Assembly (NCBI RefSeq): GCF_011758765.1
Contig: NZ_JAANOU010000001.1
Location: 5,620,262-5,684,261 of the forward strand
Reading direction: 5' to 3'
DNA: 64,000 nt
Source: Amycolatopsis viridis
Lineage (GTDB): Bacteria > Actinomycetota > Actinomycetes > Mycobacteriales > Pseudonocardiaceae
The notes under the pieces are model-generated. The model was not told the origin of the DNA and made no database searches. It saw only the letters and a program-made list of their open reading frames with translations. The position numbers were made by a program, and so were the translations under genes. Of this stretch, positions 1 through 7,902 are shown one piece after another (the first letter of the stretch is position 1; each line of letters starts with the position of its first letter).

Positions 1-59
1 CGCTGCCCGAGGCCGCTGACCTCGGCGGCCTGCACGGTGACCTGCCCCTGGGTCACTGA
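1..59 (+). CDS. C-terminal end of an upstream gene (partial)
   Basis: An open frame enters the window from the left and ends at the TGA at 57-59; its last residues read LPEAADLGGLHGDLPLGH. Two hairpins directly follow the stop, which supports a real gene end. Only 18 residues are visible, so no function can be given. Confidence 0.4.
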   Translation, partial: LPEAADLGGLHGDLPLGH

Positions 60-61
60 CC

Positions 62-134
62 GGTAGCCGCGACGGCGCGGCTACCACTCACCGACAAAGC
101 GGCGGGGTTCGTCTCAGAACGGACCCCGCCGCTT
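62..134 (+). terminator. Two consecutive hairpins, probable terminator
   Basis: The first hairpin is a 10-bp perfect stem (62-71 with 76-85, four-base loop). The second is a 12-bp perfect stem (97-108 with 123-134) followed by CACGTTTTGG. They separate the partial gene at the window start from the dynamin pair. Confidence 0.6.
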
Positions 135-168
135 CACGTTTTGGTCACGACACGGCACACTCCTCCGC

Positions 169-1965
169 GTGCTTGCACCGCCCTGGCTCGACGTACTGGA
201 CGACACCGCCCACGTCTGCGCCACCCAGCGCCGTCCCGACCTCGTGGACCGGATCCGCAGACGCAGAGCGCAGCTGCTCGACGAGAAGCTGCGGGTGGTC
301 GTGATCGGCGAGGCGGGCCAGGGCAAGAGCCAACTGGTGAACGCCCTGGTCAACGCCCCGGTGTGCGCGGTCGGCGAGGACGCCACGACCACCGTCCCCA
401 CCGTCGTCACCCATGCCGCCGCCCCGACCGCGGCGGTCGTCACGGCCGGTCCGCGGGTCATCGAAGGCCCCGCCCGGGAGCCGGTGCCGGTCGATGCGGT
501 TACCAGCCAGGCCAACCGGGACGCGGTCGCGGTGAGCGGGCCACCGGTCGTGCGGGCCGAGGTCGGCCTGCCCCGCGCCCTGCTGTCCGGCCTGGCACTG
601 GTCGACACCCCGGCGCAGGCGGCCATGGACACCGTCGACTCGGCCGACGCCGTGCTGATGGCCACCGACGCGACCAGCGAGTTGTCGGCGTCGGAGATCC
701 ACCTGCTCGAGCAGGTGATCCGGCTGTGCCCGACGGTGCTGGTGGTGCTCACCAAGATCGACCTGGTGCCGGGCTGGCGGACCGTCGCCGAGCGCAACCG
801 CAGCCGGCTCGACCAGCGCGGCCTGATGGCGTCGATGATCCCCGTGTCGGCGGCGCTGCGGCTGGCCGCGGCGCGCACCGGTGATCAGGAGCTCAACGCC
901 GAGTCGGGGTTCGGCGAGCTGGTCCGGTGCCTGCACCGCGACCTGCCCGGTCAGGCGGATCTGCTGGCCCGCCGTTCGGTGGCGGCGCTGAGCACGACCG
1001 CGGTGGAGTCGCTGCAGAACTCGCTGCACGAGGAGTTCGCCGCGACCCAGCAACCGGACAACGGCGACACCGTCGCACGGTGGCGGGCGGCCGGGCACCG
1101 GCTGGAGAAGCTGCAGCGCGACGCGAGCCGCTGGCAGACGATGCTGTCCGACGAGGTGTCCGACCTGATCTCCGACGTCGAGTTCGACCTGCGCGACCGC
1201 ACGCGCAAGATCCTGGTCGAGGTCGACGAGTACTTCGACACCGCCGACCCGGCGAAGACGTGGGACGAGTTCGAGGCGTGGCTGCGGGAGAACCTCACCG
1301 CGGTCGCCGAGACGAACTCGGAGTGGCTGCTGGACCGGTTCGAGTGGGTCGCCCGCAAGATCGCGCGCCAGGTCGCGCCGCACCGCGAGGACGCGCTGCC
1401 CGACTCGCTGCCGCGCGACATCCCCGGTGACGCGGTCGGTGACCTGCGGATGCCGCGGGTCGAGCGGTTCGGCGTCGGGCAGAAGCTGTTCGTCGGCATG
1501 CGCGGGTCCTACAGCGGACTGCTGATGTTCGGCCTGGCGACGACGATCGCCGGGCTGCCGCTGATCAACCCGATCTCGCTCGGCGCGGGCGCGGCGTTCG
1601 GCGCGAAGAGCGTGTTCGAGGAGCGCGGCAACCGGCTCAAACGGCGCCAGCACGCCGCGAAGACCGCGGCGCACCGCTACGTCGACGACTTCTTCCTCCG
1701 CTACGGCAAGCACAGCAAGGACACCGCCCGGCAGATCCACCGCGCGCTGCGCGACCGGCTCAACGCGATCGCCGACGAGTTGCGCGGCGAGATCACCGAG
1801 ACCGCCAAGACGTTCAAGCAGGCCATCGACGAGGACAGCACCCGCCGCACCGTCCGCGCGAACGAGATCCGCCGGATGATGGACGAGCTGAACGTCCTGC
1901 GCCGGCGCGCCCAGGCCCTCGCCGCGCCGCCACAGCTGCCGACCCCACGGGGGATCACCGCGTGA
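169..1965 (+). CDS. Dynamin-like GTPase, IniA type
   Basis: A predicted bacterial dynamin-like GTPase of 598 residues, probably acting at the cell membrane. The G1 motif GEAGQGKS lies at residues 47-54, a threonine-rich switch I (ATTTVPT) at 72-78, the G3 motif as DTPAQA, and G4 as TKID. A hydrophobic stretch with small residues near residue 447-480 matches the membrane-binding paddle of such proteins, flanked by long charged helices. The GTG start at 169 is the first in frame after the hairpins. Its stop overlaps the start of the next gene by four bases (GTGA), so the two are translationally coupled, as is typical for tandem bacterial dynamins. Mycobacterial IniA (about 640 residues) and IniC are the nearest recognised counterparts; orthology is inferred from architecture. 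Confidence 0.82.
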   Translation: MLAPPWLDVLDDTAHVCATQRRPDLVDRIRRRRAQLLDEKLRVVVIGEAGQGKSQLVNALVNAPVCAVGEDATTTVPTVVTHAAAPTAAVVTAGPRVIEGPAREPVPVDAVTSQANRDAVAVSGPPVVRAEVGLPRALLSGLALVDTPAQAAMDTVDSADAVLMATDATSELSASEIHLLEQVIRLCPTVLVVLTKIDLVPGWRTVAERNRSRLDQRGLMASMIPVSAALRLAAARTGDQELNAESGFGELVRCLHRDLPGQADLLARRSVAALSTTAVESLQNSLHEEFAATQQPDNGDTVARWRAAGHRLEKLQRDASRWQTMLSDEVSDLISDVEFDLRDRTRKILVEVDEYFDTADPAKTWDEFEAWLRENLTAVAETNSEWLLDRFEWVARKIARQVAPHREDALPDSLPRDIPGDAVGDLRMPRVERFGVGQKLFVGMRGSYSGLLMFGLATTIAGLPLINPISLGAGAAFGAKSVFEERGNRLKRRQHAAKTAAHRYVDDFFLRYGKHSKDTARQIHRALRDRLNAIADELRGEITETAKTFKQAIDEDSTRRTVRANEIRRMMDELNVLRRRAQALAAPPQLPTPRGITA

Positions 1966-3209
1966 GCCTCGCCGCGCGGACGCGGGCGGTGCTCCAGGAG
2001 GCCGTCGGCGTTTACCAGGACAGCCCACGCGCGACGAGCTGGCTGCAGCGCCAGCTGACCCGGTTCGACGACCCGCTGCGCCTGGCGGTGGTCGGGCCGA
2101 GCGGGTCCGGTCGCTCGACGTTGGTCGCCGCGCTCGCCGGGGAGTCGCCGCAGGCCGAGATGACCTGGTTCCGGACCGCACCGGGGCGCTCGGCGGACGA
2201 GCTGATGTTGATGGACACGCCGGCGATCGACGGCGGTGCGGCGCCCAGCACGATCGAGGGGATCAGCATGGACGCCGACGCCGTGCTGTACCTCGTGCGG
2301 CGCCCGTCCGGGGCGGACCTCGGTTTCCTGCACACCCTGCAGGACCATCCGGTCGCGCGCGCGGCCCCGGTCAACGCGCTCGTCGTGCTGTCCCGTGCCG
2401 ACGAGCTGGGCGGGGGCCGGATCGACGCGGTGATCTCCGCGCGGCAGGTGGCGCGCCGGTACCGGGTGGCGCCGGAGGTGGCCGGGTTGTGCCAGGACGT
2501 CGTGCCGGTGGCCGGGCTGCTCGCCGCTGCCGGGCGAACGCTGACGGAGCCGGAGTTCTCGGTGTTGCGCACGCTCGCAGCGATACCCCGGGCGGAGCTG
2601 GAGCCGCGGTTGCTGTCCGCGGACCGGTTCGCGGCGGCGGAGTTCCCGGCGCCGGTGGCCGCGTCCGACCGCGCCGCGCTGCTCGGCCGGTTCGGGTTGT
2701 TCGGGGTGCGACTGGCGGTGACGTTGATCCGCCGTGGCGCGGACACGTTGCCCGCGTTGGCCGGGCAGCTCGTGCCCCGCAGTGGTCTCGCTGACCTGCG
2801 GGAGGCGATCGACGGGTACTTCGTGACGCGGCGGGACGTGCTCAAGGCCCGTTCCGCGTTGATCGGGCTGGAAGTGGTGCTGCGCATGGAACCGCGGCCG
2901 GCCGCGGCAGGATTGGCGGCGGAGCTGGAACGGCTGCTGGCGGGTGCCCACGAGTTCCGGGAGCTGCGGCTGGTGTCCGCGCTGCAAACCGGACGGACGT
3001 CCTTTTCCGCCGAGCTGACCGCGGATGCGCTGCGGCTGCTGGGCGCTGCGGGCACGTCCCGCACCGAGCGCCTGGGCGGCGAACAGGTGCTGCCGGCCGT
3101 GCGCCGATGGCGGGACCAGGTGGAGAACCCGGAGCTGAGCGCCCGGGAGCGGCGGGCGGCTGCGGTCGTGGTGCGCAGCTGCGAAGCGATGGCGAACGGG
3201 ACGATCTGA
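1962..3209 (+). CDS. Dynamin-like GTPase partner, IniC type, with degenerate GTPase motifs
   Basis: The second member of the dynamin pair, 415 residues, translated from a GTG inside the stop of the first. A P-loop-like motif GPSGSGRST sits at residues 45-53, but the usual lysine is arginine. G3 reads DTPAID near residue 85, and G4 appears as LSRADEL rather than NKxD/TKxD. The C-terminal half is leucine/alanine-rich helical. The degenerate motifs suggest a weak or non-hydrolysing partner that assembles with the upstream GTPase; that is inference. The gene converges on the 62-residue peptide gene, whose stop lies 23 bases away. Confidence 0.78.
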   Translation: MSLAARTRAVLQEAVGVYQDSPRATSWLQRQLTRFDDPLRLAVVGPSGSGRSTLVAALAGESPQAEMTWFRTAPGRSADELMLMDTPAIDGGAAPSTIEGISMDADAVLYLVRRPSGADLGFLHTLQDHPVARAAPVNALVVLSRADELGGGRIDAVISARQVARRYRVAPEVAGLCQDVVPVAGLLAAAGRTLTEPEFSVLRTLAAIPRAELEPRLLSADRFAAAEFPAPVAASDRAALLGRFGLFGVRLAVTLIRRGADTLPALAGQLVPRSGLADLREAIDGYFVTRRDVLKARSALIGLEVVLRMEPRPAAAGLAAELERLLAGAHEFRELRLVSALQTGRTSFSAELTADALRLLGAAGTSRTERLGGEQVLPAVRRWRDQVENPELSARERRAAAVVVRSCEAMANGTI

Positions 3210-3232
3210 CGCCCCGGGTCGTCCGGCCGGGT

Positions 3233-3421
3233 TCAGTCGTCCTCGGGGCCGGCGGGCTTGAGGTAGGCGGTGCCGCCGGTCGGCATGCGGCGGAAGAAAT
3301 CCACGCGGGTGATCGGCCGGCCGCTGGGCCGGTTGCCGGGATCCGGAGACTCCGGCCGGGGCACCGTCGCTTCGCCGGGCTGGTTTTCGTGCCTCCGGCG
3401 CGGATCCCACTGGATCGACAT
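3233..3421 (-). CDS. 62-residue peptide coupled to the HExxH enzyme, possible RiPP precursor
   Basis: A 62-residue, proline- and arginine-rich peptide with no recognised domain. Its ATG overlaps the stop of the HExxH gene by one base (TGATG), so it is translated from the same message. The N-terminal two thirds are polar and low in complexity (PRPESPDPGNRPSGRP), while the C-terminus changes character to RVDFFRRMPTGGTAYLKP and ends in the acidic PEDD. A disordered leader and distinct C-terminal core would fit a substrate of the coupled peptide-modifying enzyme, but there is no cysteine and no recognised core motif. It could instead be a small accessory protein. Coding status rests on the coupling and on the frame staying open. 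Confidence 0.6.
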   Translation of the reverse strand: MSIQWDPRRRHENQPGEATVPRPESPDPGNRPSGRPITRVDFFRRMPTGGTAYLKPAGPEDD

Positions 3422-4719
3422 CAGGTTCCTTCCGACGTGGCTGTTCCGTCCGAAGAGGACAGTACTCCGCCGCGCGGGGTGGCACGAACCAAGGTGGCCT
3501 CCGCCAGCGCACCGAGCACCGCCGCTCGTCCGGGACCGATTTCCGACAGTGACCGACCGGCCGGAGCCCGGCTCAGCTCGACCACCAGTTCGGCTGCTTC
3601 CCCGTCCAGCCAATGCAATTCCGGCGGGGTGCCGGGGCGTCCGGCGAGCACCCGGCCGGTGGACTCGATCCGGGCGAGCCGCACCATCGGGTCCAGCGTG
3701 TACTGGCCGTCGCAGGCCGGACGGGTGACGGGCGACGGTGGTTCGGGCTCGCTTCCGTCACCGAGCAACGTGTACAGCAGCCACCTGGCGTCGGATTCCA
3801 GCGCGTCCTGTTCACCCAGCAGCCAGCGACCGATCTCGGTCGCCCGCTCGCGCGCCCGCGTCAGCAGCGAATCCGGGCCCAGTTCGCCCAACTCCCCACG
3901 ACGAGCGACGTCGTCGGCGAACTGGGCCAGGCAGGTGTAGGCGTGGAACGCGGCCATCACCTGCTCGACCGGCCACACCGCGGCCGACCAGGACGGCCGG
4001 AACTCCCGCCCGGCCGCGACGTCGGCGCCGAGGAAGTTCCGCGTGATCGCGAGGTCGAACAGCTTGACGTGGGCGCCCTCGTGGACGACCGCCTCGGCGA
4101 CCTGGTAGGCCGACGACGGCCGGTCGATCAAGATGAGCCCGGGGAACAGCCGCGACGACGCGGAGATCAGCCCGCCGGAGGTGGCCGGATCGAGGACCAC
4201 CAGCAGGCCGACGTGCGCCAGCAGGTCGTCGGCGAGCGCCGGGCTGACCTCGCGCACCTTGCGCAGACCGTCCGCGACCATGGCCAGCGCTTCGTCGTCG
4301 CCGGTCAGCGGTTGCGGCGGCCGCCGCCCGGGCAGGCTCTGGGTCTGGACGACCCGCATCGCCCCGGCCAGCCGGTCGTCGGTCCCGGTGACCACGCGGA
4401 TGGTGAACGGCCCGGCGGGCAGCTCGGTGGTGCGGGCACCGAGGTCGTCGTCGATCCGCGGGTCGAAGGGCATCCGCCCGGCCAGCGCCTCCCCGATCCG
4501 GAACCGGAACAGGGGGTTGTCGAGCTGCGCCACCGGAACCGGCTCGTGCCCGGGTGCCAGGAGTTCGAGGCTGAGCCGGTACAGCGCGCGGCGCTCCTCG
4601 AGCACCGCGCCGGCCGGCGCCAGCGCCGCGTGCACGGCCGTGGCATCCGGCCAGGCAGGTCTGGACATCCGCGCGGCTTCCGCTAGGAGGGAACGGCCAT
4701 GGACCGCGCGAGAGTACAT
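3421..4719 (-). CDS. HExxH-type peptide-modifying protein (aKG-HExxH peptide beta-hydroxylase family)
   Basis: Resembles the HExxH-motif family found beside RiPP precursors, members of which are described as 2-oxoglutarate-dependent peptide beta-hydroxylases. Seen here: HEGAH at residues 213-217 in the context AEAVVHEGAHVKLFDL; a preceding ASSRLFPGLILI strand; and a following PSW...VEQVMAAFHAY segment (residues 242-261), all in the family's order. Residues about 350-420 form a separate C-terminal region (ELHWLDGEAAELVVELS, then a short helix and LVRATP) that looks like a degenerate PqqD-type winged helix; this is a by-eye suggestion. The start is uncertain: ATG at 4719 or, 17 codons later, ATG at 4668. 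The gene ends in a TGATG overlap with the 62-residue peptide, its most likely substrate. Confidence 0.72.
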   Translation of the reverse strand: MYSRAVHGRSLLAEAARMSRPAWPDATAVHAALAPAGAVLEERRALYRLSLELLAPGHEPVPVAQLDNPLFRFRIGEALAGRMPFDPRIDDDLGARTTELPAGPFTIRVVTGTDDRLAGAMRVVQTQSLPGRRPPQPLTGDDEALAMVADGLRKVREVSPALADDLLAHVGLLVVLDPATSGGLISASSRLFPGLILIDRPSSAYQVAEAVVHEGAHVKLFDLAITRNFLGADVAAGREFRPSWSAAVWPVEQVMAAFHAYTCLAQFADDVARRGELGELGPDSLLTRARERATEIGRWLLGEQDALESDARWLLYTLLGDGSEPEPPSPVTRPACDGQYTLDPMVRLARIESTGRVLAGRPGTPPELHWLDGEAAELVVELSRAPAGRSLSEIGPGRAAVLGALAEATLVRATPRGGVLSSSDGTATSEGT

Positions 4720-4753
4720 CTCGCGCCGGACCCCGCCGCGCGACGGGGCGGCT

Positions 4754-4767
4754 GTCTGACAACAGAC
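4754..4767. promoter_or_regulatory. Small dyad, possible second GntR half-operator
   Basis: GTCTG-ACAA-CAGAC, a 5-bp dyad, lies between the tiny membrane-protein gene and the HExxH gene. It shares TGTCTG(T/A)CA with the large palindrome at 5030-5065, which suggests the same regulator might act here. It could equally be a small hairpin after the stop at 4780. Confidence 0.3.
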
Positions 4768-4779
4768 GGAGTGAGGCTC

Positions 4780-4938
4780 CTAAGTACCCGTGCCGAGGAA
4801 CGAGACGATCTGGACGAATCCCAGCACGGCCAGGACGAATCCCGCCGTCAGGGTCATCACGATGACCGTTCGCCACCCGATGAGGGTTACTCCGAGAGCC
4901 ACCAGGAAGATCACAGCGAACAGAGATTCCGGGGTCAT
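4780..4938 (-). CDS. 52-residue membrane protein
   Basis: A very small protein of two hydrophobic segments (about residues 5-23 and 27-47: FAVIFLVALGVTLIGW, then VIVMTLTAGFVLAVLGFV) joined by a short polar turn. The start at 4938 is chosen over an upstream GTG/ATG because AGGAGG (4952-4947) lies 8 bases before this ATG. No family is recognised. It is divergent from the GntR gene across a 200-bp region containing a perfect palindrome, and lies 60 bases upstream of the HExxH gene, so it may be the first gene of that operon and under GntR control. Confidence 0.65.
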   Translation of the reverse strand: MTPESLFAVIFLVALGVTLIGWRTVIVMTLTAGFVLAVLGFVQIVSFLGTGT

Positions 4939-5029
4939 GGCGAAAACCTCCTCACTGGCCGCGGCGACCGCCGGGCTGGTGGCCCGGCCGCTCACCTGCT
5001 GTCGGCAGTTGTATGATCGCTTTCTTGTC

Positions 5030-5065
5030 AGTTGTCTGTCAAGTAACTACTGCTGACAGACAACT
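5030..5065. promoter_or_regulatory. Perfect 12-bp inverted repeat, probable GntR operator
   Basis: AGTTGTCTGTCA (5030-5041) and TGACAGACAACT (5054-5065) are exact inverse complements separated by 12 bases. The GT...AC dyad content is typical of FadR-subfamily GntR operators. It sits between the divergent membrane-protein gene and the GntR gene, where autoregulation of both is expected. Confidence 0.65.
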
Positions 5066-5138
5066 TGCGTCTGGCATCTGATCAGAGTTAGGGTTTCTGG
5101 AAGCTCGGGGACTCCAGGAGCCACGCGAGAGGTCGACG

Positions 5139-5912
5139 ATGGACGACGAGAGCTGGGCTCTCTCACCGAACACCCGCAAGCCGCTGCCCGAACTGATCGA
5201 GGACAAGATCAGGTCGTTGATCCGCAGCGGCAAGTTCCAGGCGGGCGACCGGCTGCCCACCGAACCCGAACTGGCCCAGCGCATGGCGGTGGCCCGCAGT
5301 TCGCTGCGCACCGCCTTGCAGCGGCTACAGCTCCAGGGTGTGGTCGAGGTGATGCGCGGCCGCGGCTGGTACGTCCGCTCGACCGACGTTTCCGAGCACG
5401 ACGAGCCGCTGGTGTTCGACCGGCGCGTGAGCGATGCGGACCTGATGGAGGTCCGCATCGCGCTCGAGACGACCGCGGCGAGCCTGGCCGCGACCCGCGC
5501 CACGGAGGGCGAGCTCGACGACATCGCGAAGCTGGCGAAGCTGCACCAGTCCACGTCGATCGACGACAAGGACGAGCTGCTGCAAACCGACGAGGACTTC
5601 CACGCCGCGGTCGTCCGGGCGAGCCACAACGAGCTGCTGGACCAGCTGTACCGGTCGCTGGTGCCGCAGCTGCGCGGGTACCGGCGCAACAGCTACAGCA
5701 GCTCCGAGGTGCACGTCCGCTCGGCCAACGACCACAACCAGGTCACCTGGTTCCTCAAGCGCCGCGATGAGGGCGGCGCCCGCGCGGCGATGGCGACGCA
5801 CCTGCTCGGCCTGTACACCGACCTGATCACGCAGACCGGCACACCGCCCGGCCAGCGGGCCACGCTCACCACCTACGCGCTGGAGGACGAACCGCGCTGG
5901 CAGCAGCCGTGA
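5139..5912 (+). CDS. GntR-family transcriptional regulator, FadR (FCD) subfamily
   Basis: A DNA-binding regulator of 257 residues. The N-terminal winged helix (about residues 12-80) carries the GntR signature KFQAGDRLPTEPELAQ and the recognition helix VARSSLRTALQRLQ. The C-terminal FCD ligand domain (about 95-235) shows the usual acidic/histidine metal-site positions: DEDFHAAVVRASHN, HNQV and MATHLLG. FCD proteins typically bind small carboxylates; the ligand here cannot be read. A GAGAGG sequence lies 8 bases before the ATG. The palindrome at 5030-5065, about 75 bp upstream, is the likely operator. Confidence 0.93.
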   Translation: MDDESWALSPNTRKPLPELIEDKIRSLIRSGKFQAGDRLPTEPELAQRMAVARSSLRTALQRLQLQGVVEVMRGRGWYVRSTDVSEHDEPLVFDRRVSDADLMEVRIALETTAASLAATRATEGELDDIAKLAKLHQSTSIDDKDELLQTDEDFHAAVVRASHNELLDQLYRSLVPQLRGYRRNSYSSSEVHVRSANDHNQVTWFLKRRDEGGARAAMATHLLGLYTDLITQTGTPPGQRATLTTYALEDEPRWQQP

Positions 5913-5958
5913 ATTAAGCCTATCGGCCGCTTTCGCCGTCCCGGCCGCTCCGCCGATC

Positions 5959-7152
5959 ATGAGTTCTCTCGGACCGGGCGGGGAGGCTGTGACAGCTGGG
6001 GAGAAACAGCGGCCTGGTGTGCCCGCGCGCCCCGGTGTGCTGCGCCTCGCGATCGGTCTGGTGGCCGCCGGGGTCGCCGCGCTGCTCGCCGTCGTGTCCT
6101 GGCGCGCCGCGCCGGGGTGGCCGACCGCGGTGCACGACGTGCTCGTGGCGATGTTCCCGCTGGTCATCGCGGCCGGATGCGGGGTCGGCGGGTACGAGCT
6201 GTTCGTGCACCCGCGGCTGGTGGCGGAGCTCGCCCGGATCTCCGGCCCCCGAATTGTGGAGGCGCTGCTGCCCCAGCAGGTGATGGAAACCTTCCTGCAT
6301 TCGATCTACGGCGACAACGAGGCCAACCGCGATGTGGTGACGGGCGTGCTGGGCGGCGAGGGGCTGCGGCCGCTGGGCGGGGACCTGACGATCAGCACCC
6401 ACACCGGCGTGATGTTCGAGCTGAGCGCGGTGGACCACGAGATTTACCACCTGACGACAGCGGTGACCTACAGCTTCAAGAAGAACGTGCAGGTGGACCG
6501 GTTCATCATCTTCGCGACCTGCGATGCGCTGCTGCGGGACTCGATCAGCGCCGGCTGCCAGCTGCCGTTGTTCGAACTGTGGTTCGTGCCGGACAGCTCG
6601 CTGTTCGAGAGTTCCGTGGACGACATGCTGCCGTCCGTGCGCCTGCGGATCGAGTACCTCGACGAGGCGGGCCGGCACCACGTGGCATCGTCGAACCGGC
6701 TCGAACTGCGCGAGGTGAAGTACCAGCAGTGGGCCGACTACCTGACCTTCTTCCGCACCAACATGGGCCCGCTCCCCCGCCAGAACACCCTTGACCACCT
6801 GTCCGACCTGCGCATCTTCGAATGCGACCTGTCCGACATCGCCGGCGACGACCACACGGTGGCCGCGATCGAGCGCCTGTCGATGCGGGCGACCGCGCTG
6901 CAACGCATCGACGACGGATACTGCTACTGGCAGGCTCCGTACCCGTGTTACGTCGAGCGGATCTCCATGTCGGCCGGGGAACTCGCCCTCGATGGCGGCG
7001 GCAGCTTCGAGTTCCGGGTGGTGCCGTTCACCTTCCGCTCGAACACCGCCTCGGCGCACTGGCTGAAGGCGGAGGACCTGCCCGACCTCGACGTGCGTTC
7101 CTGGCTGCTGCCCGGCCACGGCGTGGCGCTGCTCTGGCGCCCGGCGAAGTGA
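5959..7152 (+). CDS. Membrane-anchored protein of unknown function
   Basis: 397 residues, no family recognised. Two hydrophobic segments near the N-terminus (about residues 28-48 and 57-80) are followed by a roughly 310-residue soluble part, probably cytoplasmic, rich in beta-strand-like alternation and acidic residues (MFELSAVDHEIYHLTTAV, YCYWQAPYPCYV). The ATG at 5959 is used; a GTG at 5989 is possible because no clear ribosome site precedes the ATG. It follows the GntR gene by 46 bases in the same direction and may be co-transcribed with it. No catalytic motif is evident. Confidence 0.75.
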   Translation: MSSLGPGGEAVTAGEKQRPGVPARPGVLRLAIGLVAAGVAALLAVVSWRAAPGWPTAVHDVLVAMFPLVIAAGCGVGGYELFVHPRLVAELARISGPRIVEALLPQQVMETFLHSIYGDNEANRDVVTGVLGGEGLRPLGGDLTISTHTGVMFELSAVDHEIYHLTTAVTYSFKKNVQVDRFIIFATCDALLRDSISAGCQLPLFELWFVPDSSLFESSVDDMLPSVRLRIEYLDEAGRHHVASSNRLELREVKYQQWADYLTFFRTNMGPLPRQNTLDHLSDLRIFECDLSDIAGDDHTVAAIERLSMRATALQRIDDGYCYWQAPYPCYVERISMSAGELALDGGGSFEFRVVPFTFRSNTASAHWLKAEDLPDLDVRSWLLPGHGVALLWRPAK

Positions 7153-7332
7153 CGTGGTCAGGGCTCACCCCATGACTGGAGCCGAACCACGAGACCGCGG
7201 CGCCCGGCCAGATCGGGCGGCGGCCCCGCCCAGCGTTGCCGGCGGCCACCACGTGACGCCAGATGAGGCCAGGGCACATGCCGCGACACCGGTCGAAGAT
7301 GCCCGACGCGGAATATACCCTGGTCACAGACG

Positions 7333-7417
7333 CGGAAGCGGAGGGATTTGAACCCCCGGTCGGTTGCCCGACGCTCGCTTTCAAGGCGAGTGCATTCGGC
7401 CGCTCTGCCACGCTTCC
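7333..7417 (-). tRNA. tRNA-Ser (anticodon UGA)
   Basis: The minus strand folds as a class II tRNA: acceptor arms GGAAGCG (7417-7411) and CGCTTCC (7340-7334) with discriminator G at 7333, anticodon stem CTCGC/GCGAG around CTTGAAA giving anticodon TGA, a variable arm CGTCGGGCAACCGACC, and a T-arm containing GGTTCAAATCC. CCA is not encoded. It reads the UCN serine codons. Confidence 0.97.
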
Positions 7418-7426
7418 CTGCGCCTC

Positions 7427-7432
7427 AGGGTA
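7427..7432 (-). promoter_or_regulatory. -10 element for tRNA-Ser
   Basis: TACCCT on the minus strand, 9 bases before the mature tRNA 5' end, matches the TANNNT -10 form seen at other genes here. No clear -35 was found. The element lies just outside the 3' end of the marR gene that is read toward it. Confidence 0.45.
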
Positions 7433-7437
7433 GCTGC

Positions 7438-7902
7438 TCAGCCACCCAGGTCGTCGAGGTGTTCGGCGACCCTGGAGAACACCGTGGCGAGCACCGCCTG
7501 CTCCTCGGGCGTCAGCAGGTCGATCAGGTGCGCCCGCACGCCCTCCACGTGGGTCGGGGCCGCTGCTTCCAGCAGGGCCGCACCGCCAGGGGTCAGCTCG
7601 GCCACCACACCGCGCTTGTCGTCCGGGTCGGGCGCGCGCCGGGCCAGGCCGGCGGCCTCCATGCGGGCGATCTGGTGCGACAGGCGGCTCTTCGTCGACG
7701 CGATCACCGTGGCGAGTTCGGACATGCGCATCCGCCCGTCCGGCGCCATCTCCAGGCACACGAGCACCTCGTAGTCGGTCAGCGAGACGCGGTGCGCGGC
7801 GGCCAGTTCGCGGTGCAGCCGCTGGCGGAGCCGCAGGGTGGCGACGATGTACGCGCGCCAGGCCGACATCTCCGGCTCGCTCAGCCAGCGCACCTCACCC
7901 AT
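7438..7902 (-). CDS. MarR-family transcriptional regulator
   Basis: 154 residues with the full MarR layout: an N-terminal dimerisation helix (AWRAYIVATLRLRQRLHREL), a winged helix-turn-helix at about residues 38-100 (SLTDYEVLVCLEMAP, RMSELATVIASTKSRLSHQIARMEAAGL), a wing with the conserved DPDDKRGV, and a C-terminal dimerisation helix. The upstream gene-free region gives no obvious palindromic operator, so its target is unknown. It reads toward the tRNA-Ser gene. Confidence 0.93.
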   Translation of the reverse strand: MGEVRWLSEPEMSAWRAYIVATLRLRQRLHRELAAAHRVSLTDYEVLVCLEMAPDGRMRMSELATVIASTKSRLSHQIARMEAAGLARRAPDPDDKRGVVAELTPGGAALLEAAAPTHVEGVRAHLIDLLTPEEQAVLATVFSRVAEHLDDLGG

